NCBI RefSeq assembly: GCF_040412425.1
Contig: NC_089767.1
Location: 2,017,969-2,081,968, forward strand
Origin: Macrobrachium rosenbergii
Lineage: Eukaryota > Arthropoda > Malacostraca > Decapoda > Palaemonidae
DNA: 64,000 bases
Direction of reading: 5' to 3'
Shown here: positions 39,165-49,457 of the stretch, one piece after another
Layout of the letters: each line of letters begins with the position of its first letter
Numbering within the stretch: position 1 is the stretch's first letter
Notes under the pieces: model-generated
Seen by the model: only the letters and a program-made list of their open reading frames with translations
What the model was told of the DNA's origin: nothing
The model's database searches: none
Program-made: the position numbers and the translations under genes

Positions 39165-40845
39165 AACCAACAGCAGAAACATCCACAAGAATGTTACATA
39201 AGCATCCACAAGAGTCTCAAGTAACTAGCAGCAAAACCTTTCCCAAGAAGCTAGTATAACTAGCAACAAAACTTCCACAAAATCTCAAGTAACTAGCAGC
39301 AAAAATTTCTCCATCCACAGGAATCTCAAGTAACTAGCAACAAAATCATCTACAAGAATCTAACGTAGCTAACAAAAAAACATCATTAAGAACCTTGAGT
39401 AACTGCCAGCACTAACATTAATAAGAATATCAAAAACATCCCAAGAATCAAGTAACAGCAGCAAAACATCCCAAGAATCTCAAAATCAGCAAAAAACATC
39501 CCCAAAATCTCAAGTAACAAGCAAAAACATCCCTCTGGCAAGCAGCAAAAAATCCCAAAATCTCCTGGAGCAAAAACATCCTCAAAAATCTCAAGTAACA
39601 GCAAGAAAAACATCCCCAAAAATCTCAAGTAACAGCAGCAAAAAAATATCCCCAAAAATCTTCAGCAAACAGCAGCAAACACTTACACTTCCACAAGAAT
39701 ATTGTATAACCAGCAGCAAAAACATCCCAAGAATCTCAAGTAACAGCAGCAAAAAATCCCCAAGAATCTCAAGTAACAGCAGCAAAAAATCCCCAAGAAT
39801 CTCAAGTAACAGCAGCAAAAAATCCCCAAGAATCTCAAGTAACAGCAGCAAAAACATCCCCAAGTATCTCAAATAACAGTAGTAAAAATATCCCCAAGAA
39901 ACTCAAGTAACAGCAGCAAAAATATCCCCAAGAATCTCAAGTAACAGCAGCAACAACATCCTCAAGAATCTCAAGCAACAGCAGCAAAAACATCCCCAAA
40001 AATCTCAAGCAACAGCAGCAAAAGCATCCCCAAGAAACTCAAGTAACAGGAGCAAAAACATCCCCAAGAAACTCAAGTGACAGGAGCAAAAACATCCCCA
40101 AGAATCTCAAGTAACAGCAGCAAAACCATCCTCGAGAATCTCAAGTAACAGCAGCAAAAACATCCTAACAATCTCAAGTAACAAGAGCAAAAACATCCTC
40201 GAGAATCTCAAGTAACAGCAGCAAAAACATCCTAACAATCTCAAGTAACAGCAGCAAAAACATCCTAACAATCTCAAGTAACAGCAGCAACAACATCCTC
40301 AAGAATCTCAAGCAACAGCAGCAAAAACATCCCCAAGAATCTCGAGTAACAGCAGCAAAAACATCCTAACAATCTCAAGTAACAGCAGCAAAAACATCCT
40401 AACAATCTCAAGTAACAGCAGCAAAAACATCCTAACAATCTCAAGTAACAGCAAGCAAGCAACATCCTCAAGAATCTCAAGCAACAGCAGCAAAAACATC
40501 CCCAAAAATCTCAAGTAACAGCAGCAAAAACATCCCCAAAAATCTCAAGTAACAGCAGCAAAAACATCCCCAAAAATCTCAAGCAACAGCAGCAAAAACA
40601 TCCCCAAGAAACTCAAGTAACAGCAGCAAAAACATCCCCAAGAATCTCAAGTAACAGCAGCAAAAACATCCAAACAATCTCAAGTAACAGCAGCAAAAAC
40701 ATCCTAACAATCTCAAGTAACAACAGCAAAAACATCCTCGAGAATCCCAAGTAACAGCAGCAAACATCCAAAAGAATTTTTATACCCAACAGCAAAAACA
40801 TCCTCAAGAATCTAAAGGAATAGCAGCAAACATCCACAAGAATCT
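39165..40845. repeat. 34-bp minisatellite, ~1.7 kb
   Basis: About 45 or more copies of a unit near 34 bases: AACATCCCCAAGAATCTC then AAGTAACAGCAGCAAA. The left edge is diverged (longer units around AACTAGCAGCAAAA) and the right half is more homogeneous. An ATCCTAACAATCTC variant recurs in groups. It is open on the minus strand only because stops are absent from the unit. Confidence 0.93.
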
Positions 40846-41091
40846 GGGCCTCAGGCTATTCGAGCTTGCGCCTTCAGGCTTTTATATTGTATTCTTACCC
40901 ATATCATAGGTAACTCTTCATATATTTTCCAAGTACCTCTGAATGGATAGCAAGAATTCTATAGCTGTTCGCTCTTTATTTGTCTTGGTATATTATGGCC
41001 TTTTTATGATAACAAGGACAGCTTCATCGAAAATGACAGAATAACAGCAGGATGTTCTGAAACATCGAAGAGAGACCTCGTTTTCCTTGGG

Positions 41092-41408
41092 AATCACATG
41101 GAATATGGAATTTTGGCCCAAGGCCAAGCGCTGGGACCTGTGAGGTCATTCAGCGCTGAAACAGAAATTGATAGTCGAAAGGTTTGAAAGGTGTAACAGG
41201 AGGAAAACTTCGCAGTTGCACTATGAAGCAACTGTATGGAGAGAGTGGACAGTAAGATTGAAGAAAGAGAACATGAACAGAGGTACAGTCAAAGCAACGA
41301 AAGGGGTTGCAGCTAGGGGCCGAAGGGACGCTGCAAAGGGCCTTAAGTAATGGCTACAGTGGACTGCCTAAGATGGACTGATGACACTACCCCCTCCCCC
41401 CCACGGGG
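41092..41408 (-). mobile_element. Family A SINE, copy 13, with 12-bp target duplication
   Basis: GTTTTCCTTGGG occurs at 41080-41091 and again at 41409-41420, exactly flanking the element. This is one of the cleanest duplications in the window. Confidence 0.88.
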
Positions 41409-41420
41409 GTTTTCCTTGGG

Positions 41421-42689
41421 CTGGGTTTAGTTAGTCTATCAAATAACATTCCTTCAGATACCTGAACTTGTTTCCAGCTTTTCATTGCAAAATGATGAAC
41501 ATGCGTGAGCCCTTTGTTAATACTCAGTGGTATAATTGAATAGCTAATTTCCAAAATTCTGTTAATTATTTTGCAATAGGTACTAGTTCCATCCTATCTT
41601 TTAGCAGCAAAGTAACCTGGAGACACTAGAGATTGGTGTAGATTCTCTTCCAGGCAGAGAAGGCACAGTTCCCATTTAGTAGTTTTAACTGTTGGGCTTC
41701 ACCTACTGCGATAAGTTCATGTGTTGTAAAGCACTATACACGTATACATTTTTCTATTCCTGCTGTTCTAAAAGCAAGCATGGGCCTGCTTCAGGCTTCA
41801 CGCAGGCAAGAATGCACCCAAGAGCAATAACATGCACCTGCTTCTGAAAACAAAGTATAAAATTTCGCTACAAAGTTTTGACAGTCTGTTAAACAGCAGG
41901 GGGTCGAATGAAATCAAAAGAGTTAGCATTTTGGTTTTCTGTTAAGTGGGAGGAGGCACTTGCGGACGCCGGGGTGGAGGGGGGGGCACCTGGGCACTTG
42001 CCCCAACTATGAAAAATAATGACAAAATAATGATATTGAAGATTTAGATAATAACATAAATGAGAAATATAAAATATTAAAATTTTACGAAAAAAAAAAT
42101 ATATATAATGTATGTATGTATATGAATATTGGTCCCCCACCCCCCCATGAAATTTTTCTGAATCCGCTAGTGGGAGGGCTTATTTGAACTCTTCCTACAC
42201 ATGAAAGTTTAGACATTTTTATACAAACCGGGTAGATGTAATATGTCAACTCTGTGTATGATGACTGCAATGTACATTGTGACGAATTATCCTAAGATAA
42301 ATCGAGATTACTGCTCGGACGAAAAACACAAGACGAATGTGAGCATTTTTTATCTTTCTCTAATTTGAAGTATTTTAACGCTTTTATGCAGTATTTACAT
42401 AAAAAATTAAACTGATTTAAGCTAAACTAGATCTGTTAAAAAGTTTTACAGTTTTTTTATTACCTACGATCCCTTATCCAATATGCAAGACCATTTGATA
42501 TTTTATTTGTCGGGGAGTATAACATATGAGCATTTAATTATTTCTAAATTAAGTGCGCTTTTAATCATTTGATAACCACCAGCACTCATAAAAACATTTC
42601 GAGTTTCTGGTACTTTGCCATACTGAAGTATACTTGCAAAGGTAGTGACACAATTTCATCATTAAATCTTGGTGTAAAAGAAACTACAA
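41421..42689. other. No gene seen
   Basis: AT-rich low-copy sequence over 1.2 kb, with overlapping short frames only. A G-rich run lies near 41965-41990 and a C-rich run near 42133-42148. Confidence 0.45.
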
Positions 42690-43290
42690 GGTGTGGATGT
42701 CTGCTGCTGCCAGAGATTTATCTCTTTCAGATAAAGTGGTTGGTGGTGGTAGGTTTCTGTTTCCTAACATTAGTAGTTATATGACTTGGGCCATCGGCGG
42801 ATGGTCTTTCGTTTGTCAGTTTTCACAATTTTATTTAACAGAGGTCTTTAGCATTCACAATTGATCCCAGATTCTATTTTCCTGCCGAGAGCAACAGGAT
42901 TCGCTGAACAGCAGCAACAATATACAGTAAATGTGCCTCGCTGTCGAACTTCTCAGTTCCAGAGGTTCTTTACTCCTCACACTGTTGGATTTTGGAACAG
43001 CCTCCCTTCAGAGGATGTCGTGCAATTGAAATTTCAAAAGTTCAAGCGAAGATGCAATATTACTACCCTAATACTATTCTTCTTGCATTTTGATAATTTA
43101 CTTACATCACATCTTTTATTTATTTATCTATTTGTTAATTTATCTGTTTTCCTAATAAGTGATCTCCTCTTTCTGTATTTCCCATTATCGTCTGTTGCTT
43201 CTTTCGAATGAACACCATATTCTTTGGAAGCTTCAATTTTAAGTTAATGGCCCCTGTGGGTTTGTTCCATATGAATCGGGTTCATCTTCG

Positions 43291-43356
<66 letters not shown>
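42690..43356 (+). mobile_element. LINE 3' portion with (AAT)n tail
   Basis: It starts within the C-terminal part of ORF2 (CGCLLLPEIYLF at about 42697, also present in the minus-strand copy next door). It continues through IPDSIFLPRA, CRTSQFQRFF and FWNSLPSEDVVQL to the shared 3' UTR (about 43215-43290) and an (AAT)n tail of about 65 bases. 5'-truncated. Confidence 0.85.
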
Positions 43357-43357
<1 letters not shown>

Positions 43358-43828
43358 GAAAAACTAGGCATCACTTTTGCTCTGTTTTGCAGTATCCTTT
43401 TAGTATTACGAATGGTTTTTAGATTCATTTTCATTCAGCTGATCAGCCACCCGAGTAAATTTAGAGCTGAGATATTCGTTATCTAACTTGTGAGTTAACT
43501 CACAGATTTGCTCTCGGAATTAGTTCTCAAGAAGTATAAATGGAAAACTTTCGGAGGATTTTTTATAAACTTTGATGTTCTCATCTCTTTGATATTTTTC
43601 TTAGTTTCCGCTTTCCGTTTTTGATATTTCCTTTAGTTCTTTCTGCTGCTTGTTATGGGCGCCTATATGAGAAAGAAAGAAACACATTGTTTTACCAAAC
43701 GAAGGGACTGACTGAACGGTTTGTAATCCTGCCAAAGGAAAATACTAAGAAACTGCATTACATGCAGCGCAAACAGATTTTTTCCACAAAGACCGTAAGT
43801 CAACATTTTATAATAACGAGATATCCTA

Positions 43829-43829
<1 letters not shown>
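43357..43829. other. Spacer between convergent LINE tails
   Basis: A low-copy AT-rich spacer of about 470 bases. No gene seen. Confidence 0.45.
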
Positions 43830-43910
<81 letters not shown>

Positions 43911-46900
43911 TAGATGAAACCTATTCATATGGAACAAGCCCACATGGGCCAGTGACGTGAAATTCAGGCTTTCAAAGAATATGGTGTTCATTAGGAAGAA
44001 GTAAGAGGAGGTAAAAGGAGATACAAGAAGAAGAGATACTATTTATTAAAAAGAATTAATTAATAAACAGATAAAAATGTAACAAAATGCAAGAAGAATA
44101 GTATTAGGGTAGCATGCACTGCATCTCCGCTTGAACTTCTAAGGTTTCAATTGCACGACATCCTGAGGGAGGCTGTTCCACAGTCCAATGGTGTGAGGAA
44201 TAAAGGACCTCTGAAACTGATTAGTTCGACAGCGAGGCACATTTACTGTATATTGGTGCTGCTGTTCAGCGAAAATGGTTGCTCTCTCTCGGCAAGCAAA
44301 GGGGATCAGGGATCAATTGTGAATGTGAAAGACCTCTGTTGAAATACAACTCATGAACAAGCAACAAACAAGAGGCCATCCATCGATGTTCTAAGTCATA
44401 ATTTCTACTATTAGGAAACAGAAACCTACCACCACTTACCACTCTATCTAAAAGAGATAAATCTCAGGCAGAAGCAGACATCCACACCGAAGAACAGTAT
44501 TCTCTAATAAAGGAAGCACAAACGACCTAAAATAGGTTGCATTGATTTTATCACTGTTATAAATATATGAGGCCCTACGAACAATACCTAACTTTCTTGT
44601 AGCATTTGCTGAAACTTTCATTAGAAGTTTCTCACAAGTTAGATGTGAGTCAAAAGTTACACCAAGAATAGTTAAAGCTTCAGATTCATTGAGCAAAGTT
44701 CCATCCACTTGAAGGGGAGGATGGGATGGGAAATCTGTACGAGATCTGCTAATTAATCGTGTTTTCCTTTTACTGGAGTTCAGCTCCATACACCACCGAC
44801 CACACCATGCATTGATCTGGTCCATGTCCCGATTGAGGCTGAGGGTAGTTTCATTTCTCATAAGTGGAGACTTTACAACAACCACAAGTGTTACAGCACC
44901 GGCATACTGAACAATCTAGTTTTCCAGGCCAACACCCATGTCACATGTATACACTAAAAACAACAGTGGACCAAGAACTGTGGAACCCCAGACAAAATAG
45001 GTCTTGGTTCACTAAAGATCCCGTCCAAAGCAACTTGCTGCTGCCTGCCTATAAGGAAATCTTGAAGTAATCCTAAAACATATCCACCCACTCCAAGATT
45101 CTGAAGTTTATAAATAAATGCCTTGTGACTTACTAAATTGAAAACAGCACTAAAATCTATTTAAATTACTCTGTACTCAAAACCCCTATCAAGTTCCCTT
45201 GCACACAGCAAATCAAGTCTAAAAGAGCATTGCAGGTACCTAGCTGCTTCCTGTATGCATATTGACTATCAGCTAACAATCCTTTAGATTCCACATACTT
45301 ATATAGTGGCTTAAAAATAAGTTTTTCAGCAACTTTGGAGAACACAGAGAGAACAGAGATTGGCCTGTATTTACTGCAGTCTGCAGATATGTCACGCTTT
45401 CGAAAAGACACTGTATTACTAAGCTTGCGCTCATCTACAAAGGTACTATGTCGACATAAAAATCTACAGAATCTACTTATCTTGGGAGACAACACACTAG
45501 AAACTTTCTTAAAAAACAAAGGGAAGAAACCATCAGGATCTTCTCCACCCCAACTATCAAGATTATCCAGAATTTTCTTAACACCCCTGGAGCGAGATGC
45601 AAATTTTGTAAGAACAGGTTCAGGATAAGTATTGGGGAGAGGAACATCCTCAGCTGATTGCTTAGCTTCACAAACTCGATGAAGCAGTTCAGCCTTTTCC
45701 CTCAGGCCAGTGACCAATCTACTATCATCTGTTAGTAGTGGTGGAATGGAAGACGACCTTGACCCAAAGATAGATGATGCCAATTTATTCCACCACAGTT
45801 GGGGCCGAGTAATTCCTTTAGTTTTCCTCTTCAAGAAATTACTGTAATTTTCCTCGGCTGTATGGTAAGTTCTATTCACAGCACGGCGAGACTCAACAAA
45901 AATGGTGTGGTTTTCATTTGAATGATTTCGTCTCCATGCATTGAATTTGGTCTGTTTGTCATAGTAGGCGTGTCTGCATGTATCATCAAACACCATGGCT
46001 GGTCATTTGTCCTAAATTTGATGACCTTTTTAAGGACATATCCTATTAAATTAAACTACCCATCAGCATTTCATTTAACTTCTTCTTGGGATCAGGATCT
46101 AATATAGCATATGAAATATTAAGTGCCTGGCAAGCTTCAATAATGCGATCCCAGATGACTCTGGATTTTAGCCAGACTATTTTTCCAATGGTGGCATTAG
46201 GAATATACTGATTGACAGATATGTCCATCTCAGTGGCACAATGATCAGAAGCACCTATATATTCACAGACCTTGGAACATCTGTGAATATGAGGTCTAAT
46301 CTATTATCAGAACGTGGGTAGGTTACTCAATTAGCTGGACAAATTCAGAGGATACACAGAACTCAAGAGCAGACTGGCCATGTTGATCTGTGGAATTTGA
46401 ATTTAACCACTCACTGAGCTTTGCATTACAGTCTCAACAAATAACAAATGAAGCTTTTTAATCCTGTGACTGAGCCATACCAATCCTTTCCAAGAGACGG
46501 TCATATATAGAATCGTCGATATTTGGATTGCGGCAAATGGTGAATATATATACATTGTAGAACTTACTGGAAATTTTAAAACAAAGAACTTCATGGCAAC
46601 TGAACTCCAAATTTTTCTGATAAATAGGTCATCCGGACTTAGTGTATACAGCCATATCTTGCGCATGTGGGATGTTAAAATGATAAAGTCAGGGCCATCA
46701 AACCCCGGGATTAAAAACTGAACCTTTGACTTGCTACTACTTACAAGAGTCTCAGATAATAACATTAAATTATGGGCACCACTCTGGAGACCAAGAAAGT
46801 TTGACCTTAAGCCCCGAATATTTGAGTAAAATACTCTGAAATTTTTCTTGCTATAATAAGTAACAGACCCAGGGTTCAGCTCAATTTCTCCCGAAAGAAT

Positions 46901-46960
46901 TAAAATTAACAACATAAAATCACTATCAAAACTAGTAGACTCATAACAACAGTAATACTG
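43830..46960 (-). mobile_element. Non-LTR retrotransposon (LINE), minus strand, inactive
   Basis: The same family as the copies at 28.2 and 42.7 kb, but about 3.1 kb long. On the minus strand the order is endonuclease start (GEIELNPGS, YSNIRGLRSN near 46.8 kb), a linker, the RT region, the C-terminal WNSLP region (about 44.15 kb), the 3' UTR and an (AAT)n tail at 43830-43907. The 5' end is uncertain. Confidence 0.85.
44260..46915 (-). pseudogene. LINE ORF2 remnant with lost RT active site
   Basis: The longest open piece is 45166-45996 (276 codons), with YRPISVLSVFSKVAEKLIF and QYAYRKQLGTCNALLDL. Motif A reads IDFSAVFN near 45155. The box expected to be YADD reads YAGA near 44905, so both catalytic Asp residues of that box are gone. 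A downstream piece, 44448-44885, carries WCGRWCMELNSSK and ILGVTFDSHLTCE. Several frameshifts and stops confirm a pseudogene. Confidence 0.85.
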
Positions 46961-47574
46961 TAAAAATCAGCAGAACAGTGAACAACAATGCCATCAACAA
47001 CAGTATTTACATTATTTACAAAAAATTCTGTTGGAAGTATAAATAAACATGTCTGTATGTCATTGACAAAAGTGCCAGAATCAACTGGTCACCAAGGTGG
47101 GACCGGCATACCTTGTATGGCAAATGACATCAGCCAGGTTTGCCACAACTTGGGAAGGGCAGTAAGGATGGATTTGGAAATAAAACAATCAGTAGGAATA
47201 GACAGTAAGATGAAGGCACTCTCCTGATAATCTACCAAGCAACTTTGGTCTCTCATCAGCCTCTCCTACACACTTTTCAAAAAGCAGGAAAGTGAACGAA
47301 AAGGAGGATAAATGCCTGATTATACCCTCAGGCAAGGGAACTCAAACACAAGGCCATGGTACAATGGATATGGTACAGTCCAAGGTTGGAAAACGTTTGA
47401 ATTCATAGAAGGGTTGCCTACCAAGGCTAAAGGGTCCCTTCTACCCACTGGTTTGATTTCAGAGTGTCCTACTCCTAAAAGAGTTGCCTGTCAAGGCTAA
47501 AGAGTCTCTTCTACCCTAACTTGTGTAAGCAGGGACGTCACACCCAGAAGCGAATGCTGCTAAGAAAAGCCCAT
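46961..47574. repeat. Probable repeat-derived block with tandem segment
   Basis: Around 47412-47515 the text GGTTGCCTACCAAGGCTAAA...CCCTTCTACCC repeats as AGTTGCCTGTCAAGGCTAAA...CTCTTCTACCC. The rest is low-copy and may include the 5' end of the adjoining LINE. No gene seen. Confidence 0.45.
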
Positions 47575-48330
47575 ATTAACCCACTACCATATAAAAAGTT
47601 GTAGGCATCAAAATTGTCCTTGGGTGTTGGAATGTCTTCCATCACCACCAAGGAATCTGGCACAAGAGAATAGAACACTAACTTTTCTGTTCAGTCTGGT
47701 TGCCAACAGGTCAAGCACTGGGGATTCCTAGAGCCTGAACAGCCTTTCTGTTCTGTGGGGATATAAAGATCATTCCTTCCCCACAACCTGACCATGACGA
47801 CCAAGCTAGTCCGCCAGGAATGCACAAGGCTGGCAGCTTGACAGTGAGGCAAACTACCTACTCAAGGATCTGCGCTGCCAAATGACACAGGAGAGGAGAC
47901 ACTGTCCCTCCCTGTTTGTTGACATATGCCACTATGGTCATGTTGTTGCTCATCAACACTACCAACAGATGCTGAAATCTTGCAATGCTAGCCATGCTGC
48001 TTGTATCTCCGTAATGTTGATTTGCAAATGAGGTGTGTCCTTTACCCATATTCCTGAAATGAACGTGCCTTTCTGGTGTGCCCTGCCCCTCCTTCTATGC
48101 ATCCAAGAACAGGGGCATTTCTGTACAACAGTTTAATGGAATTCCCACTATCTGGTTCCTATCATCCACCCTCCATGCTAGATCCTCCCTGATATCTCGG
48201 CTCACAAGCATGGGATAAGAAGGGAGACCCCAACAAGCTGAACAGCATTGCTTCAGTCCTCAATGAAGCGAACGTAGTAGCTCCACCTGTGATGCACAGG
48301 CTTCTCCAAGGATGCCCACACTCCTCAAAA
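47575..48330 (-). pseudogene. DIRS-like retrotransposon fragment (RT/RNase H region)
   Basis: The minus strand encodes VSRDIREDLAW (about 48200), then ITEIQAAWLALQ-like text in one frame. The open piece at 47858-48049 contains NNMTIVAYVNKQGGTVSPL, the RNase H signature typical of DIRS-type (tyrosine-recombinase) elements. Further on is a DLLATRLNRK-like segment near 47700, which follows RNase H in those elements. Frames are broken, and no recombinase region or split repeats were recognised. Confidence 0.6.
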
Positions 48331-48540
48331 CTGCATTGTTCATATTTTTTCTACATTCATATGGAAAAACAAAGTCAACAGACACAATTGTTACACAGAA
48401 ACTGATATTGTGTAATTATTTGTGAGGGTATTTTACAGACTATTTGGCAGTTTAATCCTATACAACCTGGTTCATTAACTTAAAAATACTGGAGTAGTTA
48501 CATCAGACCAAAAACTGCGACCAATATATCAAGTTTCCAG
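48331..48540. other. No gene seen
   Basis: Low-copy AT-rich sequence. Confidence 0.45.
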
Positions 48541-48661
48541 AGCTCCTCCTCCTCCTCCTCCTCCTCCTCCTCCTCCTCCTCCTCCTCCTCCTCCTCCTCC
48601 TCCTCCTCCTCCTCCTCCTCCTCCTCCTCCTCCTCCTCCTCCTCCTCCTCCTCCTCCTCCT
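48541..48661. repeat. (CCT)40 tract
   Basis: About 40 uninterrupted CCT triplets, pure pyrimidine on one strand. The poly-Gly translation on the minus strand is an artefact. Confidence 0.99.
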
Positions 48662-49457
48662 TGTTCATCAGAAATTGGCTTACATCTAATGAATGGATTG
48701 GCTGCTTTTAATTCTATCCTTTCAAGAGAAGAAACACTAGCATCATCGCCCAGATACAAAATCAGTTTCCCTACCCGACAGATAACCCCAGTATAAGCTC
48801 ACATTAATAATAATGCTCTACAAATTTATAGAAGCAGCTTTAGCAGCCCAAATTACATGATGTCTCCCAGCTAACTTTGCATCAGTTACAACACCCGAAA
48901 TGTTAAACACAGGAGACAGGATTTTTCTTCACCATAACAAAAAGCATAGGTGAATTTGATGAAAGAGAGAGAGAGTAAATAATCGAGTCTTAGAGGTATT
49001 ATGCATTAGCTTAATGGTAACTCACATTTGATTGAAATCATTCTGACGTGTTTGTAATGGTTTCTTTTGAAAATTTACTACCAAGCTGATCAAGACTGAC
49101 ATGTTCATCTTGTGTGAATTTACGAGCATCTGTATAAAAGATGCTGTTTAGTTTCTTTGGTTCACTTTTAGATTTCTTATTTTTTTTTACATTCATCCTC
49201 TATTAATTATCTTAGACAATGCTAGTGAAACAACATCATTCTAAGTGAAACATGAGAAAGCAACTTTAGAGTAGTGTTCATAAGTTTAGCCTTGGTTTCC
49301 CATATACCAGTAAGAGTAGTTAAGAGAAATCTAACCAGAAATTATTTTAAAACTTAGCATCAGAAGGATGTGTAAGTTTCATTACATCATATTTCTAGAG
49401 TTTAGTACAGGACCTCAGTGAGAACTTGAGTTCTAACGTATTTCCTTTATTTTACAG
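48662..49457. other. 3' end of the inferred intron
   Basis: Low-copy AT-rich sequence leading to the acceptor. The last bases, GTATTTCCTTTATTTTACAG, form a good polypyrimidine tract and AG. Confidence 0.6.

Noticed and set aside
39386..40837. Leucine-rich minus-strand frames (LLLLLEILGD repeats) that look like a membrane protein
   Set aside because: They are an artefact of the 34-bp minisatellite lacking stops in that frame. There is no start context or signal peptide.
39165..40845. CRISPR-like regular array
   Set aside because: It is a tandem minisatellite without unique spacers, in a eukaryotic context.
48529..48759. Poly-glycine open frame on the minus strand
   Set aside because: It is a translation of the (CCT)40 tract.
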